A stretch of 64,000 nt of DNA from Plasmopara viticola (Eukaryota > Oomycota > Peronosporomycetes > Peronosporales > Peronosporaceae): assembly GCA_001695595.3 (NCBI GenBank), contig MBPM02000045.1:496001-560000 (forward strand), in the 5' to 3' direction. Below, piece by piece: positions 1 to 11,461 of this stretch (positions within the stretch are counted from its first letter, which is position 1; every line of letters starts with the position of its first letter). The position numbers and the translations under genes were made by a program. Under the pieces are notes generated by a model. It saw only the letters and a list, made by a program, of their open reading frames with translations. It was not told the origin of the DNA and did no database searches.

Positions 1-636
1 TTTATTTGTTCGAGAAAGCCGACGAGCAAACGAGACATATGTCTCCAAGAGCGGTTTCCTGAATACGCTGTACTTGTCGGCATCCAGTTTCAAGGCACGA
101 AAGACATCAAGGTGTGTTTTTTTGTTCGCTATCCAATCGTTGATCTGGAGGTCGTAATATTCTCTGGCTACGGCTTTCGTCTTTTGGGACGCTAGCCCTT
201 CAAGTACAAATGTAGCCAGCTCATAGTCGCTATATTGTTGCTTGAGTTCGTGAAACAAGGCTCCATAAGCCTTCGCAGACTTTTTGTAGGCGCGAAAGAC
301 ACGCTTTGCCCACATTTGATACTGCGCACTTGCGAATAAATCCCCCTTCACAGACTTTACGTCTAATACCTCGAAATATTTGTTGATCACTTTCGCCTTG
401 TCGGAAGAGAACCTTAAACGTAGACTTGGCGACACTTTCTCCAACTGCAATACACCCTTTTCGATGAGTGTATCAAAAATCCTTTCGTCAAAGCGGTCAA
501 AGTGCGGATCCTCTGCTGACAGGCTCCTGAGGTGACTCTGGGGTTGGGCATCCACCGCAATCATGGTCTTGGTACTTGCCACGAGTGCAAAACCCGATAG
601 CAACAGAAATTGGCGCAGAATTTTGGGCTTGAGCAT
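1..636 (-). CDS. LWY-type secreted effector E1, N-terminal part (gene runs off the window)
   Basis: The frame is open from an ATG at 636 (minus strand) to the window edge, 212 codons, so the C-terminus lies outside. Residues 1-23 or so form a signal peptide (basic start, then a Leu/Ala-rich core). The targeting region holds HLRSLS (R37-S40), a degenerate RxLR, followed by DER at 50-52 in place of EER. After that come helical segments with YQMW and the module block PLLETYVSFARRL, seen also in E3 and E5. Compared with E3 there is a 3-nt insertion near 112-115 (NKKTHLDV against NKEALDV), which keeps the frame. Family knowledge: LWY effectors are secreted into host cells and some recruit host PP2A core enzyme; no target can be read here. 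The start is the ATG shared by E2, E3, E5 and E7a. It looks functional as far as it can be seen. Confidence 0.85.
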   Translation of the reverse strand, partial: MLKPKILRQFLLLSGFALVASTKTMIAVDAQPQSHLRSLSAEDPHFDRFDERIFDTLIEKGVLQLEKVSPSLRLRFSSDKAKVINKYFEVLDVKSVKGDLFASAQYQMWAKRVFRAYKKSAKAYGALFHELKQQYSDYELATFVLEGLASQKTKAVAREYYDLQINDWIANKKTHLDVFRALKLDADKYSVFRKPLLETYVSFARRLSRTNK

Positions 637-650
637 TGCTTGAAAAAGTC

Positions 651-667
651 AAATTGAGTAATGACAA
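651..667 (-). promoter_or_regulatory. Conserved initiator-like element upstream of E1
   Basis: On the minus strand this reads TTGTCATTACTCAATTT and ends 15 nt before the ATG. Close matches sit at the same place before E2, E4 and E5, with weaker ones before E3 and E7b. The TCATT/TCAATTT content resembles the pyrimidine-rich initiator of oomycete core promoters. Paralogy alone could also explain the conservation, so promoter function is inference. Confidence 0.4.
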
Positions 668-2640
668 GTTTTGGAAGAGCATTTGCTGCTCGCGGATCGC
701 AATCCAGCTCATTATCATACGGTGCAATAGACATGTATCCATCAGATGCCATTAGATGGGTTCACAGCCCCTCTCGTTGCTAAATGTAAACCACCTCGAC
801 CACAAGAGTTAGTGTTTTTTTCGCGGAGCACGATGGATTTGAGTAGCGCAATTCAAATGTGGGATGTCAGATTGCCAAAGCATCACATGAAATGTAATAT
901 CTAGATTTAAACTCCGATAAAGAATGAGTACGTACTATCAGAAGTACTGTATAGTATTCAGCTGACCGATCAGATGGACTATATCCAGAGCATCAGATAG
1001 AGGCAGCCTTCTGCGTTCTAATACAGCGAATGTTTTCCTCAGATTAATGGCGATCATTGAATCCCACGGTCTTTATCTCAACAAAGCAGTGCCAATGTAA
1101 ACCGCTTTTGTACACCCATGAATCAGTACTCGGAAATGGAAGTGATTGTAATCCCGCAGACGTCAATCTTCTCATCTAATCCCACCGAGAATCAAGCAAT
1201 GTTCAAGCTCACATATTTGCGAAGCACGGATAAATTAGAATCAGATAGCTTACCCATAGAGGATTTACATATCGAGAGATAAATGCAGAAGATGCGGCAA
1301 CAGTCGCTGCAAATTGATGCCGCCAGGGAGCGAACCAGGTGGCGAGCTTCTCAGCATGCTGAGCATTGTGCATGCACGAACCCAATTTGTACATGTCTGA
1401 AATAAGCGAGCAACGATGGCATTGACGCGGCACGGCTGCTGATCAATTAATGTGCAGTGCACCGTGCAGTGTACCATTAACGTTTCGAACTCACAATGAT
1501 CTCGTCGACATAGATATGTGTTAATCAACAATTCTTATAAGCCATGAGCTTTAAATAGATGCATTCCGGCTTTTACTTTACATATTTTCGCGCGACAACA
1601 CCAACACGTAATTATTTTCCTTGCATGAGGCATACATAGTCAGTGTGATGTAGTACTCGTTTGATAGCCCAGCGACCTATCCGAACGGAATACATTGGTC
1701 GTGCAGGTCAGACATGATACGAGCGTTGAGCTGACGATGTTGCTTAATATTTGGTCTCAGCACCTGAAGAATTTGTAAGGAAGTTGCTTCGCTACTTCCA
1801 CATGGCCTCCTCGCTATATGTTGACGCGGCCGACACTTAAATTGCCCATTAGATACGGCTTTTTCAAGGCCACGAGTACGCCGTAGCAAGGGACAAAAAG
1901 ATTGAATAGGGGCTTTAATAATCAAAAGCTCGACACGCTACTAAGCGGTATTTGTACCGATTTAAATACCATGTGTTTTAGAAGTATGTGAATGAGACAT
2001 TGACTGCACTCAGTCGCTTTGTCAAGAAGTACAATTAGGACCCATCTGACAAACCAGATTTAGCCACAGCATATTGCACGATTTGATTTTTTATGAATTC
2101 GCACTTTTGCGAAATACCCTGTTGTAATTGCCTTGAAGTTTTTTTAGAAATTTATAACAATAAATCTTGGACGACCTTATATTCCTTACAATATACCAAC
2201 CCAATGTCCTACTTCCTTGATAGTCTATAACGCCCATTCTCAGTCCATGGTGCACGACCAACATCGAGGCCATGTCGTTCGGTGTTGTGCCCGTGGCTTT
2301 TACTTCAGAGACATCCGTGCGGTCGATTTAATTCGATGGTAAGTGAAAAAAATCAATTAATGCATAAGAAACAAAATCAATTTGTGTTGGAACATCAATG
2401 ACCGCGAGTGGTAGCGGGTAACGTACTCAAACGATCGATGGACATCGATCTCCTGATGCGCCTGAAAAACTTTCTTTTCAGTGACTACTAACCTAACAAC
2501 ATCCAAGTACAAAAAAATGCGATTTCCCCAGCCATCATTTTTAGTTAAATTCCGAGATTGCGGTGTAATCTAATTTTTTAGTTTCTAAAAGAGAACAAGA
2601 TGGTAGAGCTAATTTGAGTGTTGGGTAACAAAATTAGCAA
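668..2640. repeat. Effector 5' flank, unit 1 (repeated in other units)
   Basis: No gene is seen. Blocks found here recur in the same order beside other effectors: a TATATCCAGAGCATCAG-like block (near 970-995), a block with GATGCGGCAACAGTCGCTGC (near 1290; copies near 13875 and, diverged, 60853), and a GCATGAGGCATACATAGTC block (near 1625; copies near 14225, 31137 and 61270). Short open frames on both strands here have no recognisable features and are not conserved between copies. Confidence 0.6.
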
Positions 2641-5600
2641 ACAGGCGATCACCAAACAGTCACATATCTTTCTGCACGCCTCCTCGGTGCAAGGTGCTGG
2701 ATAACTCAGTCTCACCTGCTTAGTAATTCCGTCGCCTCCGCTGGTAGATCTAAATCCATTACCCTTGCATAATTTTCGAATTTAGTCGACATCTATCCAC
2801 AATCGTCGGATTAGCAATCCATGCTGCTCGAAATTTTTGTTCGCTGCAATGGGCCCAAAAAGGCGCATGTATTTGCAGTCCTTTCTGCCACCAAGCAGAG
2901 AAAACGCGGGACGGCCCGATTGGCTTTCCTAGTTGAAGGTTGCGAATGTAGGTCGGCTAGCTACCTACTGCGATTCACCGCAAAAGAGAAGGAAGGTCAT
3001 ACTCATTTCTTTCGTTGCAAGGGAGAATAGATTGTCTGAAGGCGGCCCTGGTCACGGATAATCAGGTGTGTCTGCCGTTCGCACGCTCTTACCTAAAGTC
3101 CGGTGAAAAACCTGAGCACGTACCCGTAGAAAAACTTTATTGGAGGGTCTTGCATTTCAGAGGGAACTTAAGGCAATGCTTCATCAGGATATCCTCGAGA
3201 TTTACCAGCATTTCGGTTTCTATTCTGTGAGCGAGATAAGCGCGAGTTTTTAAAGTACAAATTTGATTGACCAATTCCAGGGCGCCAATTTCTAAAAAAG
3301 GTAAGGTTTGTATACTCATGGACGGCTTCAAGGTAGGATCAGTCCAGATATAAATGATAAAAACTCACTTTCTAAGAATAATAAAGCCGCAAACAGACGT
3401 GTATTTTTCAGATTCCTTGGATATGCAGCTCCTCGTCATACTGAAGTACCGTCCATTATTTAGTGACTTTGCCGTTCTCGCGTGTTGTTACAGCCGCTGC
3501 TCAAGATACGGTAAAAAAGGGCATCTGATCCGTGCCTAGTTCAAACGGGGCAAACGAAAAAAACTTTTGGCTAATCCATGGGCTTTGAAATGTCGCTGTC
3601 AAAAGCAGCGCCCTCAAATCCACTAAAATACTTGTCTCCTGTAGTGCTGAGGTGACCAAGTGGGGAAGTACGAAGACTTCATGCTATGCGTGAGACTGGT
3701 ATACACCATAAGCAGTGGACTTTGAGAGTTTGACAGCTCTTGGAGAAGATACAAGCAGCGCAAAGCAGCTTTTTCAAACGCAAATTCCCTAAATTATAAA
3801 TTTCCTCTCGAGTCACGGTAAAATACAAGAATTTGCGTGCCAACAACGGATTGCGGCACGCAAAACGAATTGCCTTATGTTCCCGAAAAATTCAGTTTTG
3901 ATTTTACTGGATAAATATATACATTATTAAATTAAAAATGGAGCTGCTATAATTACGAGAACTTCAAAAATACGGAGGTCTTTTTTGTCTTTGACATACA
4001 CGTTTAAAAAAGCACGAGCCCTAAGCTGATTAACGGGTCAGAGCTATAGATACTCACTGCCCGAATTTGCGAAACATGAGTTAGCGATTATCCCGTCGGT
4101 CCTGTTGTATCCACAACTTCTTTGAAGAAAGATATAGAAAGTACACGCCCGAAGTGAATATGGGGAGTGTCAAGTTGCTGATGGTTTTGCAAGGGTAGAA
4201 GCGACGACGTCTTTAAGTCGTTTCTAGCTGACAACTAGCTTCGCTAGCAGCACTGGATATCTTAAGTGACATTAAAATCACAATATAGCACACTAAGTTT
4301 GATTAACAGAGCTCTCCCAGCCGAAAGCATAAGTACGCAACACAGAGTATAGCACACTATCACACATGGCTACGAAGAGCGCATAGCATAGCTTCGCAAG
4401 AACATGGTCGAGATGCGATCCAAATATTTTTTTGGCTGCCATTATTGACATCGTAGCAGACGAAAGACCTTTAACGGTGAGATACATGACAATGAACCTC
4501 GTTGTTGTATCACGGCAGGTGTGTCATGATGTAAGGCTCTGTCTAAGGTTTCGAGCTACTGAGCCACGCCGAACCCAAATCGACTGAGCTTTAGCCAAAT
4601 TCAAAGCAGGGAAATATCGCGGAGACAGTCTCCAAAGACGAAATCCCGTCTTAAGGAGACAAATACATCCTTCGAGCTGTAGAAAGATGTATTAGATTAG
4701 TCTTATATAAGGCACTTTGCGGCTGAGCATTTATAGTCTGAAGGGGTCCTAAAAATCCGGTCTTTAATGTCCATAAACTCTAGAACAAAATTCACAGGAT
4801 AGAGGAGTGAGCAAAACGATTGACCTCATGACAAGCATGAAGCACTATGCCATCAGTCATTGACGCTTGAGTAATGTGAGATCGTTAATGTCATTTTCGT
4901 TAAAAAAGGAAAGGAATGCGGTGGTTGCACTCATCACCAACTTTTTGGGTTTTATAGCGGAACGGAAAAAGGCGATAAGTTGCTGTTTATTATGAGCTGA
5001 TCAGCGCGTAATCCAAAAATCGCGCGTCCTACTAGCATGTTCAGAAGCACATTGCAATTGTTACTATTAAACTCGAATGAGAGACTCTCCACAGTAGGAA
5101 GTACGCTTATCGACGTGCTTGGATGTTATAAAGTTGGTAAATGCATCCGCGACGCTCGATCGTCTTGTAATACAACTGTATCACAGCCTTTCGCTCAAAG
5201 ACGATAATTCCATGCACAGCCGTTCTGACGCAAAAATGTCGGCTCAATTAGCAGACTAAACAAGGCAAGCTTTTGAGGTCTCGACGACCAGTCAACCTTT
5301 TACCGACAACGAAAACGCATCCATGTGGTATTGAGATTAGTGATCTTGGCTGCTTTGGAATCCTATGTTGGGCATAGAGGAGATAAGTTGATTTTTCCAC
5401 GCCAGCGCTTAAATCATACAAAATTTGGAAAAATGGCCAGTATAGTGCTGAATATGCGGGTCGCGTAAATCCTTTATCGTACTACTGTAAAAAAATATTG
5501 AGAGGGGCGCAACTTTTGCAAGCAAAGAAAAAAGTCTTCGGTAGGTTTCACTTCTATGGCTCGAGTCATAGCAATTTGTTAAGCATCTTTTGTGACGATT

Positions 5601-8600
5601 CTGACTGCACCCTAATACCAAACATATCCCAAATTTCTCTTTCACACCAATTAGCACTTTTATATATTCAAATAATCGAATTTACAGGTTGTAATTCATT
5701 AAGTGCGATTTTAACTTTTAAACGAACGAATACTTAACAAGTTATAGATAATTTCGAAGCGTTTTTCGAATTTCCGTCACTCCAACTCAATGAAGATGAT
5801 CGTTAGCGAGCTGTTATGATTGTGTCTGGGCAACTTATGTCTACCGGATAGATCTAACCCGTTCGAAACAAGGAATTGCTTGCTATAACGCAAACAATGA
5901 TATAATTCTAAGTGTAGCTTTTAGGCTATGAATTCTATGAAGTCGATATAATCCATATTTTACTGGAGACGGCGGTAATTTACGCCCATCTTGCCCCCAA
6001 GAATGACAAAATGGGTTATATTCTTCGCAAACTATAACTTCCGTATTGAACAGAAGTCTGGAAACTGCAATGTGGTTGCGAACACACATTCGCGCAGCTC
6101 AGACCTGAAGTTGGTTTATAACAGCAGACTTGAAAGCTCTTTGGACGGACGAATAAAAAGATATGATTCTAAGCTCCACACACAATTATCTATTGCAGGT
6201 GAAGGTGCTAAAGCTTAAGAATTGAACCTTTGACAGCGACAATAATTCAAACGCTATAAGAGTATAGAAAACTTGTTCTACAATAGGCCGAACCAAAACA
6301 CTAGAAGATACATATTGCTGTAAAAAGTGGTCTTTTCGTTGTGAGCCTACAACAAAATGGAGGTTCCACACAGCGGATGAGGATACAGGGAGCTGTGGCA
6401 TCTGCCAGAAGGTCAAATATGTGGCTTACGCACCAGCTCCTTTGCAAAAGCTGCCACAAAAGGCGAGCTTTTGGAGGCCCATAAAGGTTCGATTCTATCG
6501 TTGGCGTATCGAAATTTCAGGTACCAAAGCATAGTCCCGCCTCGACAGGATAGTGCAGTTGGAACCTGTTTAAGCCATTAGCAACGATTTTAAAATTTAC
6601 CAACGTGATCTTCTAGAAAAATGTGGTCTTGCGGTTTATCAACGCATTTACGCAAACGCTGCTCCACACTTGCAACGTCGTACAATCCACAGGGAGTGAT
6701 ATGTTTACTTGGAAATGCGTCTTTTGAATTGCTGCTTATCCACCCGGCTTTCAGCAGTCAGAATGTTGATTTCGAAGAAAATTTGCCTTAAATGAAAGGC
6801 CTTGGTGAAAACGGTCTGAAGCTTCCCTTCCAACTTTCGACAAATTGGTAGCACTATCATCTCGTATATAAGAAATTATGCCTCTAAAAGCTGGCAAAAT
6901 TTAAGGGCATTTACTGCAAAACAAGTTGGCACCGTAAGTATGGAAATTATGCACCTCAACCATTAAGAGCTTATAAGCCTACAAATGTGGTGTTTCAGCA
7001 CACATGATGTGTTGTGAGCCTTCGAGGCCACGATAAATCCTTTTTGCATGATCATTTCGAGAGTAATTAAACCAGCTCCAAAATATGATTCGAACGCACT
7101 GCTCTCACTGCCGATTTCACGCAATACATGACTATCCCCCGGTTGAACGCGTGTGGCTGGTGAGCCAGAGAACACGATCAACATTCAAGGAGAGTACAAG
7201 GATCAGCTACACTGAAATTTAGTTTGATTAAGCTGGTTATTACGGGCAAATTATACGTTCGTGCGTGATCAACGAAGTTGCTGTGATCGAGTGAAAAGCA
7301 ACGATGGGTACCAATAAACCGATAACATTGGGGCTGAGGCCTTGGCCTACGCTCCGCATGAGCTACACGCAGCTCAATGGGCCAGCTTGATAGCTTCGCA
7401 TAGAAGCGGTCACCAGGAACCTCGGAATGAGCTCAAATTCAGTCATCTATAGTGGCGTGATTTCTTATAGACGCTAATTACTATAGTCGAAAGCATCTAC
7501 AATATAAAGGCAATCTTGCTTAAGTGAGTCCTCGTACTTGTATAAATCTCTGAGCGAGTATATTCCCTCCACTTCAAGAAATTTGGTGTTGGCGACCGTG
7601 TCACGCGAGGATATTTTTCACGTGATAGTGGCGGTAACCAAGGAAAGAAAAGGACGATGTTTCACCATCGTGTGTCGCACTGCGTTCTCTTTGCAATTAT
7701 GTTGCTCGCGATCGACATTCCCCGGATGCAATTCAGGGTCTAATGAATCGTAACACTGATCCTTTTAACTGTGTGAACCAATACAGGATCTGAGTGCCCT
7801 CCCTAGCTTCAAGATCACAGGTGCTTTCTAGCCCGTTTTTTTTAATTTAATCCAGACGAGGTCGCAGTAGCGACATGAGCTAGCTCACTGATTGGGAAAC
7901 GCCATATTGCACTGGCAAAAGCATTTTACCTATCGGCTTATGATCTTAATCAGTTTCTACTATGTACATCTCGTCGATCTAGAACAAAAATATACTAATG
8001 GTATACTTCCGGGCTTGTCTAGCCATCAGCCATACCAGTCACACCTCTACATGGTATATAGCCGTGTACTATCGTCAATTACCCTCGCGTCTCCTTTGGA
8101 CCTCCTCCATCGATAAATACACGCCCCTAGCTGCGCCATACGCTGCCATTCCTACATTGAGGAGATCGATGGTTTCGAAGCAATCTACTCGTCGTATTCG
8201 CAATGTCACGGTCATGTTTTGAAGCATCGACGTCATACCTGTACATTTCAACCTACATATAGATATACTTTATGGAGATTATATGACTAATATACGTACT
8301 TTTTGATACGTTGTAACTCTATAATGGTCATGTACAATAATTGTTTGGTCCCAAAGAATATGTTTTTTTATTGAAATGATATATCTTAAAACAATTAAAG
8401 CATAAAAAGCTCAATTTGTTTGTTCTTTATCTTTACCTATAGGTCAGTGTCAACGAAAAACTAGCAACGGCAGATATCGCGCCAAATTTGAATCGAAATC
8501 TAACAATGATCGAATTTTTGTGCGACTCATGTTATTAAAAATGCAGTACAAATTTTGAGCATACACAATAACATCTAGATGAAACAAAATTACGCAAATG

Positions 8601-9230
8601 TTGAAGTATTTTTTTATTGCCTTGGAGGTACATGGGTAAACGGTATATGTGTATGTAATTAAATCAAAGCAACAGTCTAAAGTCAGCGCAATCTATGATG
8701 CAAATCATACCGATCGTCCATTTTCGTCAAAATAATGACATGATCATTATTGGACATTGAAGTGATTGTAAAAGCAAGATGCAAAAGAGTGCGGTAATTC
8801 CTTTCATATAAGTCAACTTTTGTGGCTACAGGTAGGTGTGTAGAAGATTTTCTTAAACGTCAAAATCTTGAGTGAAAGCAAAGTATTGCAGAGTTAATCG
8901 TTGACCATAGGAGCATGATCAACGTCATACAGATAGCTTTGGTGGATTGAGGTGCTACGCAAAGGAGTCCAAAAAGGTTGTGAAGTGACTGTGGGAAACT
9001 TAGACCGCGTCAAAATGTAATTCTGCAGCTCAGATAAAAGCGAAGCGTGATGAGCCCGTTCTCGGTGCCAAGACCGAATCTGCTATTAGGCTAGAGCTGC
9101 AGCACATTTGATGTGACCGAATACAAATACTTCAGTTGTGAACGTGCACTTATTTATCGGTGGCGAAACATGCCTATATAGAATGTTGTTTGATGTAAAG
9201 CTAATGTTTCCGTACTACTACTGGCCCAGC
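2641..9230 (+). mobile_element. Decayed Ty3/Gypsy-like retroelement body and tail block, unit 1
   Basis: This is the fullest copy of the inter-effector repeat apart from unit 4. It begins with a TTTCTGCACGCCTCCTCGGTG block (near 2670), whose relatives lie near 15225, 23970 and 61740. Later blocks match 15.2-20.6 kb, 31.6-42 kb and 44.2-50 kb. A readable RNase H fragment lies at 5991-6140 and an integrase zinc-finger-like block near 6390-6480. All frames carry many stops and frameshifts, so it cannot be autonomous. LTR ends could not be fixed by eye. The tail block (about 8500-9230, with a GCAAAAGAGTG motif near 8778) recurs just 3' of E5 and E6. Confidence 0.6.
5991..6140 (+). pseudogene. Ty3/Gypsy RNase H fragment
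   Basis: The plus-strand frame contains KWVIFFANYNFRIEQKSGN followed by NVVANTHSR. This matches the end of Ty3/Gypsy RNase H, whose usual pattern is W-x2-L/F-x2-Y-x-F-x-I-x2-K-x-G-x2-N-x2-A-D-x2-SR. The aspartate of the usual VADALSR is replaced by asparagine (VANTHSR). The reading is open for about 75 codons and then broken. A more decayed copy of the same block lies near 18060-18240. It fixes the orientation of the retroelement body as plus, opposite to the effectors. Confidence 0.75.
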
Positions 9231-9390
9231 AAAATTAATGCGTGTGCTTGAAAACTTAGAAAAAAGCACACCTTTTTACAAAAGTAATGGAAAAAATGCT
9301 CCTCCAAAACAAAAAATGCTGAAAAAGCAAAAATATATATACTTAGCAATAAATATTTTTGCAACAATGGCAAATATATACATGTAAAAA

Positions 9391-10146
9391 GGGAGCTGCT
9401 ACCTTTCACCCAGTTTTCGCTAACTTCCACCCAGTCTGCGATTATATAGAGCCCCTGACCCCAATACACAACGGTGATTTGCTATAAATACTCCTAACGT
9501 GACAAATTATACAAAAGGCATCTTTGCTCGAAGGGTGAGGTGGCAAATACGGGAGATGTGGGGCATGAGAGCAACGTTGAGGTAGGCACGAGCCTGGTGA
9601 CACGCATCTATAACAGCAAAGCTGACAATCACAGCCCTAATCGAAAGATGCAGCAGCACAGAGCCAAAATAAAAGCGAGATCATACAAACTTTTGAGCCC
9701 CCTTTCTTGTGTGCAATTTTGCTACCAGTGCAAGCACGATAAGCTTGCTCTAGTACTTCCAAATTTTCTTCCAGCCGCTTCATGCTCAACGCTCCATATT
9801 TTCCCTTTAACAAACCAACAAGTTCACGTTCTCTCCCGGTATACTGCTTTGCGACGATAAAAGCGTATTTTTAGCTTGTAAGGCTGATGGTGTTTGTATA
9901 AGTTCTTGAGTAGGCCCTCTAAGGTAACAGCAGGGTACTCATTTTCCTCTCTCAAAGTGACCACAGCAGAATGTGCATTCAGATTGACATGGGGAAAAAT
10001 TAGATTCGAGCAAAGCTGCCTTTTGTATATCTTGTCACGATAGAGGTATTTATATAGCTAATCACCGTTGTGTATTGGATTAGGGCTCTATATAATCGCA
10101 GACTGGGTGGGAGTTAGCGAAAACTCGGTGGAAGCTAGCGGCTCCC
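9391..10146. mobile_element. Long-TIR DNA transposon, non-autonomous (756 bp)
   Basis: The ends are inverted repeats: the left arm 9391-9533 (starting GGGAGCTGCTACC) matches the reverse complement of 10004-10146 (starting GGGAGCCGCTAGC) with scattered mismatches and small indels. Both sides carry an identical 8-bp direct repeat, TGTAAAAA, at 9383-9390 and 10147-10154, as expected of a target-site duplication. TIRs near 143 bp suggest a Mutator-like element, although MULE duplications are usually 9 bp and 8 bp is more hAT-like. The interior holds a 106-codon open frame (9540-9860, plus) that starts with GTG and resembles no known transposase, so the element is probably mobilised in trans. Confidence 0.8.
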
Positions 10147-10224
10147 TGTAAAAAATTATTAAATAGAGAATTTATACCTCTAAAAGTAATTTATCGCATA
10201 CAATCTTTAGGGAGCCTTGAAGAG

Positions 10225-10800
10225 ATGGTTAAGATGCCATGCAAAGAGAGAGATGGCGCGGGTTCAAATCCTTTTGTTACAAAGTGTCTCAAAATGGCTG
10301 GACAAACCAAACAGTGCGGCGTGGTTAAGCCAGTAGCATCGCTTCAATGTAAAAGGGAACAATTCAAGCATGTGCCTATTCGACTATATCATTTGTTGTG
10401 TCCGTTCAAATTAAAGCAAACAAGCCAATGAAGTATGCTGTAAAGGTAAACAGTACCAGTAGTACCTGCGCATGCGGTTGTGTGAAGGATATGAATGCTG
10501 CTTGTCGACACCACATAGCAGCTCCCAAGCTTTCAAAGCAGCTGTCACGTTCAAAAATGTTATTTAGGAATCCAAAACGTATAAACTTGCCTACGACGAA
10601 GCACTCGAGGTGAAGCCATTTGTGACAACAACACTGGTAAAGAGTGAGCATCGTCCACCAAATCCGTCCAAATGAAAAGGCCGACCCAAAAGAAGCGAAT
10701 CGAATTACAGCATGTTACATCAAAATTTGATGCGCCAAAATGTGGTTATCGATGTGGCAGCTGTAGTCAAGTGGGCCACATTTAACGTCGATGCACCAAT
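10225..10800 (+). pseudogene. MULE-type transposase C-terminal remnant (SWIM finger and CCHC knuckle)
   Basis: Three frame pieces together show the C-terminal layout of Mutator-like transposases. A SWIM zinc finger is visible as CAC (10467-10475) followed by CRH (10503-10511). A basic linker (KRPTQKKRIE) leads to a CCHC zinc knuckle, CGSCSQVGH, with the last Cys at 10792-10794. The knuckle is interrupted by an in-frame TAA at 10783-10785, and the frame shifts between the first ORF (10225-10431) and the SWIM ORF (10398-10613). No DDE catalytic core is present. It lies 78 bp outside the long-TIR element and could be part of an older, larger relative of it. Certainly non-functional. Confidence 0.65.
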
Positions 10801-11461
10801 AATACGCAGCATGAAAGTATATTTTCTTTAGTGAGTTAAGTATGTTTCTTTGTTTTTAATTTTTCAGTAGTTATATACTTCGAAGGTAGATTTATATCAT
10901 TTTGGTGGAAAAGTTGTAGATTGCTTCCATTTAACTATATTATTTCAGGTATATTTTTTCCATTCTCTCTCTTAATTGTTATAGCTTAGCGTACAAACCA
11001 TACAGTTTTTCACTGAGGCTCATGTATGGACAAAGCTAAAAAAATGTCATGATTATAAGTGGTATACTTGAGCACACCCCTCTGACCATCACTCGCTCAT
11101 CTCTGTCGTCGGCCGCCACGTGGTTTTATAATTTCGTGGTCCATTGAAGATTCTACATGGAACGAACGGCGACTGTTAATTGAGTAGGCTGTCCGATCTC
11201 AGTATTTTTAGGTGGCACTTCTATCCCTGGTAGTATTGAATGGTCCTACCGTAAGAGCTCTACTACGTTCCCAATTTGTTACTTTGCATTTGTATGTGAG
11301 GGTCGTCGAAAAAGCTACAGAGAGTGGGCAACTCACTTGTCTTTAAATACCAAACGTACTAAGTGAAGATCACAAAGAGCGTTAATGCGACGGAATTCTC
11401 TTAAACTCGTCATCATCACTCATTATCGGACTGCCTGGCTCGCAACGTACAAAGGTTGAGA
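10801..11461. other. Region without recognisable genes; E2 3' flank at its right end
   Basis: Nothing recognisable is seen in 10801-11340. From about 11355 the sequence matches the conserved effector 3' flank (AAGTGAAG, then GCGTTAATGCGACG, then a CGTCATCAC block), also found 3' of E3, E4, E5 and E6. Confidence 0.5.

Noticed and set aside
497..752. Two minus-strand ORFs overlapping the start of E1
   Set aside because: Wrong frames over the E1 signal-peptide region; the E1 frame itself is open from 636 to the window edge.
10210..10285. tRNA-like stretch with an A-box-like TGGTTAAGATGCC and a B-box-like GGTTCAAATCC
   Set aside because: No acceptor stem and a poor T stem; it overlaps the MULE relic. 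At most a tRNA-derived scrap or chance.
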